Below, piece after piece: positions 52,401 to 60,600 of a stretch of 64,000 bases of DNA. The number at the start of each line of letters is the position of its first letter. The first letter of the stretch is position 1. Origin of the DNA: an uncultured Alphaproteobacteria bacterium (GTDB taxonomy: Bacteria; Pseudomonadota; Alphaproteobacteria; RF32; CAG-239); NCBI GenBank assembly GCA_910584385.1, contig CAJUAK010000004.1, positions 62,001 through 126,000 of the forward strand, read 5' to 3'. The notes below the pieces were generated by a model. That model saw only the letters and a list, made by a program, of their open reading frames with translations. It searched no databases and had not been told where the DNA came from. Made by a program: the position numbers and the translations under genes.

Positions 52401-53968
52401 TCGGCGGAGAAGGTTCGGAAGCTTCTAAAATGCAAGAAGGCGAAATCAAAACGGATAAAGATTTGGCTGAAAAGCAGCTGGATAATGCAGATAAAGATAA
52501 AACAACGGTTGTCCAGCAGCAAGTTGAAGACCGTCAGGAAGTCGATAATGAATTTAAACGCGCTGAAGAATATCAAAAAGCGCAAGAACAGCAAGCAGAA
52601 GTGAATACGGATGAAGGCCGCAATGAAGCCAAGAAAATGAAAGATGTCCAAAACTTTGTTGCTGAAGAAGAGGTCGAACAAAATATTGCCGCTGCGCAAA
52701 CAACGGCAGAAAGCCGTACAGCCGTTGAAGATGCGGAAGATGAGCTGGCAAAAATTAAAAAAGAATCCGTACATGGAAACTATATCCCGAGCGATACAGC
52801 GAATGTTGCAACGGAAGCGCAGGAAAATGCCGTAAAAGTTGAGAGTCAGGCAAATGATGCTGTAAATGCGCAAGCAGCGGAAGCAGAATCTGCCATCAAA
52901 AGCACCGCCGCACCAGAACAACCAGGCATGGCGGGAGCTGTTGAAGCCGGATTAGCTGCTGCGGCGGATGTCATGGCAACAATGGCCGCGCCGGAAGAAA
53001 AAGCTCAGGCTTTGGCAAGCAAAACAGAGCAGCTTCGGGCAGAACAGCAGCAAGTTTCTGCGGACAGCAAGCCCAAAGAAGAGAAAAAAGAAGAAAATAA
53101 GACGCAAGAAGAAAAAAATAGTGAGTTGTCCGTAACGCAGGAATTCAATTATAAAGGAAATGGCAAAGCCGAATATAAGCCGGACGGCAATTTCCAAAAA
53201 GCCCAACGGGCAGTTAACTATTATGCCAAACACGAAAAAGGCAGCTTGAAGGATTATTCCTTAGAAGATTTTGCCAAGATAACCAAAGACGCCTTTGATA
53301 AAGAACAGTGCAGCAATCCGAAATTTATGCAGGAAGTCTTAAATGAAAGTATGCGCCGTGCCCAAGAATTTTCTTATGATACCAGAGGGGCTTTGGAAGA
53401 AAACGATGCCAAATCTATGGAAACGATTATTAACACAATCCGCGAACAAGGCATTGTCAAAGAGGGAAGCCGGGAAAATGCGGTTTTGACGGCGGCGGAA
53501 AGCAATTTGAAAAAGAAATCAGGGCGTGGTAAGTTGAAATCATCAAAAGAAGTTCAGGCAATGTTGGATGAAGGGCAGAAAGACGGAAAGAAGATGTCCA
53601 TTGCCGAATTGCATACGGCCTCAAGCATTGCAAACAGCAAGAAGCTTCCAGGCGCCCTGCATAAAAATATTAAAGACGCCTATGAAAAGACAGTTAATTC
53701 AGACGAATTCCAAATGCCCAAAACAGAAGAAGAATTAAAGATGCTTGAAGATTTGAATCTGCGCTACGGAACAGAAAAAGGGATGGGCGTTATTGACCGC
53801 CTGCGTGGCGTGGATGTAAAATATACGCAAACCGGACAAAAGGTAAGCGATAAAATAACCACAGTGCGGACGGAAGCGCAGGGAGAAAAAGGCAAAGCCA
53901 GAGTTGCCGCGCCAGACAGGGCCGTACAGGCCGCCTTTATCCGCAACAGCGGCAAAGGCATGGGCTAA
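49490..53968 (+). CDS. Giant protein B, unknown (helical, acidic low-complexity regions)
   Basis: 1492 aa from ATG 49490 (MADNNENSTEK); AAAGGAG is 6 nt upstream, which disfavours the ATG at 49484. No signal peptide. Residues 1-600 are charged and helical. A hydrophobic Ala/Gly core (about 644-690 GGAVLGGATVLTSLTGIG, and about 706-725 AALAAITGGVAHEAF) parallels that of protein A. A very acidic Glu/Val/Ala-rich region (about 730-870) and a Ser/Asp/Gly stretch (about 960-980) follow. The C-terminal 450 residues are Lys/Glu/Gln-rich with probable coiled coils, ending basic (IRNSGKGMG). No family recognised. It may be a cytoplasmic scaffold or a substrate of the machinery encoded by C and D; that is inference from order and size only. 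Confidence 0.75.
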   Translation: MADNNENSTEKTPENIAAIINDPEKLANLTPFEMNQFYAQAKGEELSKLQEYIWNTALDAASGELRYETQQQYKDLRAVLENLNKTADEEKKVINQIIASSEKADGVLKFEAQTHKLNKLLKKKQISVEDIKELIALNDYFREVKDVTAEAKESAQKSAAQAIEQEVQSFVDSPDDWSIDFVETGQQLIDGVQNEELKTKAQEKLDNFVNRFDEENGLSGLKTPEDLHAFEVSMQTAIDYFDTLQPFAVKEGNLPEAPHEIKMAEARAQGYLFHPDGSQKDGYKKWAELSWAELADINQLTMSGDGITKERAAFHDYLWKKVQNMGELGQEDLAAVKAILATPGFQNKGSENSSKSDRKAFAKIQEAVKESSEKLKTPNFEAPEFAESYKVLNALSFTNKGIIGQKDLGEEKNKEIKNLIMAAAQADAAKRFATLTPEEISQFREHMPNGAEFQPYVLNSLLNESITEIAVELVVNQDLARVMGNQKPDAEKLVETLGKMADSNKSYAVSESTVTGILARRASQNHDVAVRFAQLSGKAGYTPANVLATNNKNFDGKAAAVLPGYNNTINAANTLKNLQNSSLGRASQNVAVATLISIEPSTAAFFGAQAVYRNIAPIVKDIRTLKRTGQWPGLKEYVKNNKGLLAERIGGAVLGGATVLTSLTGIGTPLMSAAKMGAAFGMQVFSEVRRNGWSWKGITKVAKNFSAQAALAAITGGVAHEAFANIENVSTELPTEQPVEADVPVEEDVAVKEPVAAANTAAEQVHTETLNNVTENVADNVENIDAPQATSITENDQVIEEIQVSTNEPEPVAENVETIEDAQVSAEPAADENTEVVEDVQAAQEGEGLSGETIVPEAAADLQSEVDGVKYTFTTDKESGNIRINFTDEANHSQDDLTRLNKEVADQAYSVQTGDNVSGPLSEETMAQIKEMYESQESEVAGQDVSLEMGSAPTDTGTGDSSSDSDDGGSVGGEGSEASKMQEGEIKTDKDLAEKQLDNADKDKTTVVQQQVEDRQEVDNEFKRAEEYQKAQEQQAEVNTDEGRNEAKKMKDVQNFVAEEEVEQNIAAAQTTAESRTAVEDAEDELAKIKKESVHGNYIPSDTANVATEAQENAVKVESQANDAVNAQAAEAESAIKSTAAPEQPGMAGAVEAGLAAAADVMATMAAPEEKAQALASKTEQLRAEQQQVSADSKPKEEKKEENKTQEEKNSELSVTQEFNYKGNGKAEYKPDGNFQKAQRAVNYYAKHEKGSLKDYSLEDFAKITKDAFDKEQCSNPKFMQEVLNESMRRAQEFSYDTRGALEENDAKSMETIINTIREQGIVKEGSRENAVLTAAESNLKKKSGRGKLKSSKEVQAMLDEGQKDGKKMSIAELHTASSIANSKKLPGALHKNIKDAYEKTVNSDEFQMPKTEEELKMLEDLNLRYGTEKGMGVIDRLRGVDVKYTQTGQKVSDKITTVRTEAQGEKGKARVAAPDRAVQAAFIRNSGKGMG

Positions 53969-53987
53969 ATCCGCTCTTTTTTAATAA

Positions 53988-54009
53988 AATCAAAAAACTG
54001 TAACAATTT
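53988..54009 (+). repeat. 22-nt promoter-proximal repeat, copy 1
   Basis: Identical over 22 nt to 57627-57648. It begins AATC, runs through an A tract and CTG, and ends TAACAATTT. Here it lies 60 bp before the start of gene C. Confidence 0.9.
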
Positions 54010-54032
54010 ATATACCTTTTTTGTGTTATGAT
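54003..54032 (+). promoter_or_regulatory. Putative promoter of gene C
   Basis: TATGAT (54027-54032) preceded by TGT; the -35 position falls at the ACAATT end of the 22-nt repeat (18 bp spacing). The arrangement matches that of gene D. Confidence 0.45.
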
Positions 54033-54069
54033 AAAAATAAGTTAGTCTAACTTATATAGGTACCCTATC

Positions 54070-57000
54070 ATGCGCAGGCTTTTTTTATTTGTATCTTCTT
54101 TCCTTTTTATGAACTTGTTTATACAAGGAATACCGCATGTGTGTGCAGGGTATCTACCTTGTCCTAGCATAAGAAGAGACCCTTTATGTAAAAAGGTTAT
54201 CATTAATGGAACTAACGTTGGAAAAGTAGTTACCTGCCAAAATGATTCTGATTGCCAAAATTTTATAGCAAAATATCCTACAGCATATTCAACTACATCC
54301 TATTCAGAGAACATTTATAAATGTACAAAAGGTAAGGGGTTTTTGAATGATATAACAGAAACAGATGAACATAAGACTCCGGCCGAAGTTTGTTATACAG
54401 ATGGTAAGATGAAAAAAGAAAATGCTTCTTGTGGCGATGGAAAAGGCATATGTGGAAATAATTTAATTTGCGATAGAAACGGAAAGTGCGTTAGGCCTCA
54501 AGCAAAAATGGGATGTCTTATAAATGGAGAATCAGTGAATATAAATGGCAGATTGTACAAATGTCTAGAACATTTGTTACTTCCCAACGGAGACTATTGT
54601 GATATGTACGGCAAAGGATGTGTAGCCGGAGACTTTTGTGATGAAGAGGAGGAATATTCAAAAACAGAATATACAGCAGGTACTGTACTTTATAAATGTG
54701 TTCCCAGACGCCAAGAAGGGGAAAGTTGTAAAAACAGTGAACAATGTAGAAATGTAGAGTATGGTTATGATATTTCTGGTGGAAAAGATGGTAATAGGTA
54801 TTTTTACTGTGTTAATAATAAATGTGTTGGACAGATAAAATATGGTGAAAGTTGTAGTCCTGCAATTAAAACAGTAGAAGGAAACACCTTGGGTTGCACA
54901 AGCGATAATGAATGCAGAAATGGTGTTTGCCGTTCTATATATTGTGAAAGTACGAATGAAGTTTTAACCACGGAAGAGGGAGGGTGCCGATGTGGTGAAG
55001 CTGATACAAAGTGTCCAGCTGGAAATGTTTGTGGTGCTTACCAGAAAGTAAAAGGTGATTGGGTTTTGGCTCTATTTACGAGTAATACAACCAGAACAAA
55101 TAATACGCTAGACACAACAACAGTATATAAGTGTATGACAGAAGAACAATATAAAACTGAGGCTTTAAATGCAGGTTGCCTTGTAACGACTTATAGTGAA
55201 GGAAACGTATGCCAAGAGTGGGGAATTGGAAAATTAAAATATGCTTGTAAATGTGGTGAAGGAACCTGTGCAGCTGGAAATTATTGTTATAATCCCAATG
55301 GAATGTCTCTGCCAGGTGATGGTATATGTTTAAATGAAGCACAAATGAAGGAAAAAGCCAAAGATTGCATCCCCAATTGTTATGGAGATGTCCCGGGAAA
55401 AGCGGGGCAAGTGCCAGAGGGATTTGCTATGTGTAATTGCTATGGAACAAAATGCATTATGGGAGAATTATGCAGAAATGGCAAGTGCATAGGTGGCAGC
55501 CAATGTCGGCCAATACGTTATTGGAAAAATTGGAAAGGTTCTGAAAATTGTTATTTTTGCGGGCTCTTTACAGTTCTTTTTAATGCATGCAGCCAAGTTG
55601 CATTGCAAGCAGATGTTGCATTGTCTAAAGGTGTTGCGCCACTTCTTATTGTTGCTTTTGCATTATGGGTAGCTTTTACTGTTTTATCTTTTGTTTCATC
55701 TACCGAAACTAAAGACGGCCGAGATTTAATAGTTTCTTTTGTTAATCAGGCCTTTGTTGTTGCATTTGCATTTTTCATATTAATGGGCCCCGGAGCAAGA
55801 GGTGTCTATAACTTAGCTCTAGAGCCAATATTTAACACAGGGCTATATGTTGCGCAAGCCTCCATCAGCGATACGGCGGAAAAATATAAAGAAACAAACA
55901 AAGCATATGCAGCATCATTTAATGCAAAAAATCCTATTCAAACAGGTATGTGTGAATATGACTATGGTATTAGTGAGGGAGGACTTCCTAAGTCAATGGG
56001 GCAAAATATTGTCTGTATGATAGATTTGCTGCAGCAGAGGATTGCGAGAGTAACATCGCTTGGCTCATCTGCCATCTGCTATTCTTGGGAGCAAAGGACG
56101 TTTGTTATTCCAGTATGGTCATTTTTAATTACTGGTGTCTTATTATGGCTATCATCTATGCTGATGATGCTGGCCTATCCATTTCTCATGATTGATACCG
56201 TTATCCAGTTGGCTGTGGCTGCGGGGTTAATGCCCGTTGCTATCTTTCTTTTCTGTTTTAAGATAACTCGGAAATATTGCAAAAAAGTATGGGATGCCTT
56301 CTTAAATGCAATGTTTAACTTTATTTTCTTAAGCATTATTGTTCTCTTGCTATGTTCAGCATTGGAATCGACAATTACTACATCTACAGAGCAATTAAGC
56401 AATATGTTTCATGAATATTCAGATATGTTAAGTCTTCTCCAGCACCTCCACTGGAGCGGAGTAAATGCCTTAAAAATTGTCTTTGTCATTCTCCTAACCT
56501 GGGCTGTTTTGCCTGAAGTCGGCACTTATGCTTCAGATTTTGCCGGCTCTTTAGGCAAAGGCGGAATTGGCAGCAAAGTTGGAGGAACATTCGGCAGTGC
56601 GATAAAGAGCGGCGCAATGAATCTAACCCGCCCATTGCGGCAGGGGGCGGCAAAGGCAATCAAACAAGGTGCCAGCAGTTTGACAAGCAGTGCCTTAGGA
56701 GCGGTGCGCGGTGCAACCCAGTCAATCAAAGCCAAACGCTACCAGAAAAAGGCTGAAAGCCAAGCCATTTCGGGTGGAGGAACGATTAAACAAAATGAAG
56801 ACGGAACAACCACATACACCTATCAGTCAAAATCCTGGCTGCGCCGAAGGGCGAAGGTTAAATCCGTAACAGTAGGCGGAGAGAACGGTCCCAGATTTGA
56901 AGTCCGTAAGCAAATGGGCAATGGCGAGGAGAGAGTACGGATTTCTACAAAAAGTGCGGTTGTTCGCCAGAGAGTTGGTGCAGATGGAAATGTTTATCGT

Positions 57001-57612
57001 GATAAGATTAAGGGCAAAGGCGCGCTCGGCCGGTCAATGGTAAACAAAGAAAACGGAAAACTCAGCAAAGAAGCAATGGCGCAAATGATTCAGGAATTGG
57101 GCGGAAATGAAGATGCCGTTGCCGCCGTTGTTCGCAAAATGAGCAGCGAACAAATGAAAAATCAAAGCCCGCTGGCTCGCCGCCGGAAAGAACATATTAC
57201 CAGCAGGCAAGTCAATACCTTAAGGAAAGAAGGAAAAGTTACGGGTTATAAGGTTGTTGAAAAATATGCCGATGGCACAATGCGTGAATATAGCATCGAA
57301 TTTGCCGAAAACGGCCGTGCAATGACCAAGATGAAACAGGTTAATGCCTCAGGCAAGATGATGATGCTTTCAACAGATGGCGTTGTTAACCAAAAAACAG
57401 TTGGCAAGGCCGATGCCGATGGCAATTTAATCTTACGCACAGCCAAGACACATTCGGGACTAAGTGCAGCTTACAAAAATGCCAATAAGGCAGAAGTGGC
57501 GGCTGCCGGAAGCCTGTTTGAAGAAAAAGAACTTGCCACAGCTTTCAAAAACGAACAAAAAAGAAAGCAGGTTGGAGATAAATCAGACGTGAACTTGCAT
57601 GAATTTGGATAA
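54070..57612 (+). CDS. Gene C: VirB6/TrbL-like membrane protein with cysteine-rich ectodomain
   Basis: 1180 aa. Signal peptide to about residue 26 (HVCA-GY). Residues 27-500 are a cysteine-rich ectodomain with C-x-NGKC modules (ICDRNGKCVRP, ECRNGVCRS, LCRNGKCIGG). From 507 to about 818 come six or more hydrophobic helices (GVAPLLIVAFALWVAFTVL; NQAFVVAFAFFILMGPGARG; FLITGVLLWLSSMLMMLAYPF; LAVAAGLMPVAIFLFCFKI; NFIFLSIIVLLLCSAL; ALKIVFVILLTWAVLPEVG), laid out like the channel subunits VirB6/TrbL of type IV secretion. The last ~360 residues are basic and soluble with repeated DG-T/N-x-Y/R phrases (EDGTTTYTY, ADGNVYRDK, ADGTMREYS). The first 1.5 kb is visibly more AT-rich than the rest. Assigned by architecture, not by a family signature. 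The nearest ribosome site (TATAGG) is weak. Confidence 0.7.
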   Translation: MRRLFLFVSSFLFMNLFIQGIPHVCAGYLPCPSIRRDPLCKKVIINGTNVGKVVTCQNDSDCQNFIAKYPTAYSTTSYSENIYKCTKGKGFLNDITETDEHKTPAEVCYTDGKMKKENASCGDGKGICGNNLICDRNGKCVRPQAKMGCLINGESVNINGRLYKCLEHLLLPNGDYCDMYGKGCVAGDFCDEEEEYSKTEYTAGTVLYKCVPRRQEGESCKNSEQCRNVEYGYDISGGKDGNRYFYCVNNKCVGQIKYGESCSPAIKTVEGNTLGCTSDNECRNGVCRSIYCESTNEVLTTEEGGCRCGEADTKCPAGNVCGAYQKVKGDWVLALFTSNTTRTNNTLDTTTVYKCMTEEQYKTEALNAGCLVTTYSEGNVCQEWGIGKLKYACKCGEGTCAAGNYCYNPNGMSLPGDGICLNEAQMKEKAKDCIPNCYGDVPGKAGQVPEGFAMCNCYGTKCIMGELCRNGKCIGGSQCRPIRYWKNWKGSENCYFCGLFTVLFNACSQVALQADVALSKGVAPLLIVAFALWVAFTVLSFVSSTETKDGRDLIVSFVNQAFVVAFAFFILMGPGARGVYNLALEPIFNTGLYVAQASISDTAEKYKETNKAYAASFNAKNPIQTGMCEYDYGISEGGLPKSMGQNIVCMIDLLQQRIARVTSLGSSAICYSWEQRTFVIPVWSFLITGVLLWLSSMLMMLAYPFLMIDTVIQLAVAAGLMPVAIFLFCFKITRKYCKKVWDAFLNAMFNFIFLSIIVLLLCSALESTITTSTEQLSNMFHEYSDMLSLLQHLHWSGVNALKIVFVILLTWAVLPEVGTYASDFAGSLGKGGIGSKVGGTFGSAIKSGAMNLTRPLRQGAAKAIKQGASSLTSSALGAVRGATQSIKAKRYQKKAESQAISGGGTIKQNEDGTTTYTYQSKSWLRRRAKVKSVTVGGENGPRFEVRKQMGNGEERVRISTKSAVVRQRVGADGNVYRDKIKGKGALGRSMVNKENGKLSKEAMAQMIQELGGNEDAVAAVVRKMSSEQMKNQSPLARRRKEHITSRQVNTLRKEGKVTGYKVVEKYADGTMREYSIEFAENGRAMTKMKQVNASGKMMMLSTDGVVNQKTVGKADADGNLILRTAKTHSGLSAAYKNANKAEVAAAGSLFEEKELATAFKNEQKRKQVGDKSDVNLHEFG

Positions 57613-57626
57613 GATGGGTGAAGAAT

Positions 57627-57648
57627 AATCAAAAAACTGTAACAATTT
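57627..57648 (+). repeat. 22-nt promoter-proximal repeat, copy 2
   Basis: Identical to 53988-54009; lies 49 bp before the start of gene D. Confidence 0.9.
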
Positions 57649-57671
57649 TTATACTTTTTTTATTGTATAAT
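57642..57671 (+). promoter_or_regulatory. Putative promoter of gene D
   Basis: Consensus TATAAT (57666-57671) directly after TTG, 18 bp from ACAATT at the end of the 22-nt repeat. Same geometry as for gene C. Confidence 0.5.
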
Positions 57672-57697
57672 AAATAAAAAATGTTTGGAAAAAAGGC

Positions 57698-60600
57698 ATG
57701 AAAGAGCAAAAAAATATATTTCAGTTTTTAAAAAAGGCTTTTTTAAGTCTTGCTTTTATATGCCTTTTTTCATCTGTTGCTGGAGCAAAAAGTTTTTTGC
57801 CATCAGTAATTCCAGCGGATGCCGGAAAACGAAATAATATCTGTACAGAATTTGGTAGCGACAAAGAAGATATTAATAAATTTTCAGGTAAAGCAAAAGA
57901 CAAATGTAAAACTTTATGTTCATCGGGAAAGTGCAAGCATTGGAGAGTATTTACGGGTTCTGATTATTTCAGACAGGTATTCTTTAACCGTTCAAAACTT
58001 AGAATAGGGCCTGCACTACAAGATATAATGTCTGAAAAAGAATTTGCATCTGCTTGGATTGCACTTTCGCCACAAATAAAAAAGAACTTGCAGCCTGTAT
58101 TAGATAAGCTGAAAAAAGATTTACAAGCAGCACTAAAAAATAGAAAAAGTGAAACGACAGAAATGAAGGAAGACGTTTATTTGGACTGCGATCAAAGTAA
58201 ACTCTTCGCGTTTACATGTTTCATAACTTCAGAAGACAAAGATGATGATTTAATTAATGATACAATTAATAGCTTAATTGACAAAGCTCCTATAACACGG
58301 ACAATTAATGATACTTTATCTAAATTTAGCGATAAGTATAAAAAATGTGAATTAGATAAAATTGTAGATAACCCTTGCTGGTGCACCAATAGTAATTTAA
58401 CTAAAAACATGTGTTTAGTTGGGCAAAAATGTGGTTCAGATTATCAATGCCATGAAGGAGCCGAGGTCAAAAATCAAGGAGCATACTCTCTTCCCTGTTG
58501 CATTATGCGACAATATCAAAAAGACGGAAAGAACATGCTTAATCTATCGCCTCCTGGTGATAGAAAAAATTGTGGAAAAATTACAAGGAACTGTACTGCA
58601 GAAGAAAAAGCTCTTGTTTGTAAAAAACAGCCGGCTGTATATAAAGAGGCCTGTGAAGAAAGCAAAACTGAAATAGAAAACATTAACAATGCATGTATCG
58701 TTTGGCATGATACGGCAAATAAAAAATACCTTTTAAGCAGTGGGCAAAGTGTTCCGGATGATTTGGACTATACAAAGTGCACAGCTGAACGGTTAAAAAA
58801 TTTATGTAATCAAGAAAAGTTTAGTTCAACAGCAGAATGTAAAAATTATAATACAGTTGATACAAGTATTTGCTCTCTTGGAGAAGTTTCTGTAGATGGG
58901 CAAAAAAAATACATTTATTATAATAATGGTAGTGAAAGCGCAGTTTCTGAAGAAGAGCATAAACAAAAAAATACACCATCTTGTTCGGAAGCAACAAGAG
59001 AGATATATTGTAAAGGCAATAAGACTTATTCATCAAATACAGATATTTGCGGAGGATATTTATTAGAGGAAGTCCAAACAGCCCTTTATGAGCAAAGCAT
59101 TGGTGAATGTGCTCTGCATAATATTAAAAAGAAATATGGTTATCAAGATGATGGAACGGTTAGTAGGGACAGCTGTTACTCTTGCAAAATATTAAAAGTT
59201 TTAACAGAATCATTTTTAACGGCAGCAAGCAAGGTTTATTATACGTCTCAGGATGCCGGTGTTAAAATTTTGATAATGGGCTTTACCATTTGGTTAGCAC
59301 TGTTTATCTTAAAAAGCCTGTCGCAGGTAACTTCTTTGGAACCGGCGAATATGCTGGATCAGATTTTGAAAATGTGTTTCAAAATCGCTATTGCTTATGT
59401 TGCGATAGTCATTGGCGCGCGCGCGCTTTGCAACTATCTGGTCGCGCCTTTTATGCTTTTTGGCACCAATTTTGCCAGCCAGCTGCTGAGTACGACAGGC
59501 AATGAAAATCTACAAGGCGTATTTGTTACAGATGGAGATGAAGATATTGAGTTATCACCAGAAGAGGCAGAAAAAATTGAACAAAATGCAGAAGAGATTA
59601 TAAAGGCTCAGGAAAAAGATGGTGAGAAGGAAACGGAAGAAACACCGGAAACCAGCAGTTTGGCAGAAAAATTAACTTTAGGATTTGTCAATAAAGCAGG
59701 GGATGCTGCAGATATTGTTTCTGAAGGAAAGATAAAGAATTCTCAAGGAAAACCAAGGCCGAATGTTCAGAAAGCAACACAAGCGTGGGGAGATGGAGCA
59801 TGTGGTAAAAACACAAGCGGAATTTGTTTTGAAGACCCCTACTGTGGACATGGAATTGTATTAAGTTTGAGGGGATATTTAAAAGGAGTTTGCGGAGGAA
59901 ATAGCAGTTGTGAAAGCAATTTAAATTTCTTAGGAAATTCATGGGCAGGAGCGCTGCCAAATCAAATCAATGCAAAATATCATAGATGTATTGTTCTGAA
60001 TAATAAAAGTGCTATAAGGACTGATAAAGAATCTCTGGGAGATACAGCTTCTTTTGGCAGTGCAAATGTTGGAACAGGTTACATTGTTGCCCTCCCGAGT
60101 GTGTATGCAAATTCAGGTTATCATGCTGCAATAATGGCAAACGGTTCATCATATTATGCATTTAATGCCGAACATGGTAAGACTTTTAAACCTGCATCTA
60201 AAAAATCAGAAGATAGAATTGTTAATTGGGCAGATAGTAAATGTATTTTTGAGATAATACTTAATGAACATCCAGAAATTGTACAACAACTAAACATGAG
60301 CGAGGTTGACAAAAATGCCAAAGGGAGTTTTTCTTCAGGAGCTACTGTTTCCTCCGCTTGCCAGGATTACATATCACAAATGGGGCAGCAGGGTATGGGC
60401 ATGCTTTATAATCAAACGGGAAATGATTTAGCTAAAGCTGCACAGGATGCTGTTCTCGCAGGAAAAAAAGTTTATTATATAGGAGATTCTCGTTTTGTGG
60501 GAATGTGCAATGCCGTTAATAATAATCAATGCGGAGGCAATAATAAGGAAAAAGGAAAATATCCTGTTATAAATGGTGAGTTCGGTGGAAAATATTGGTA

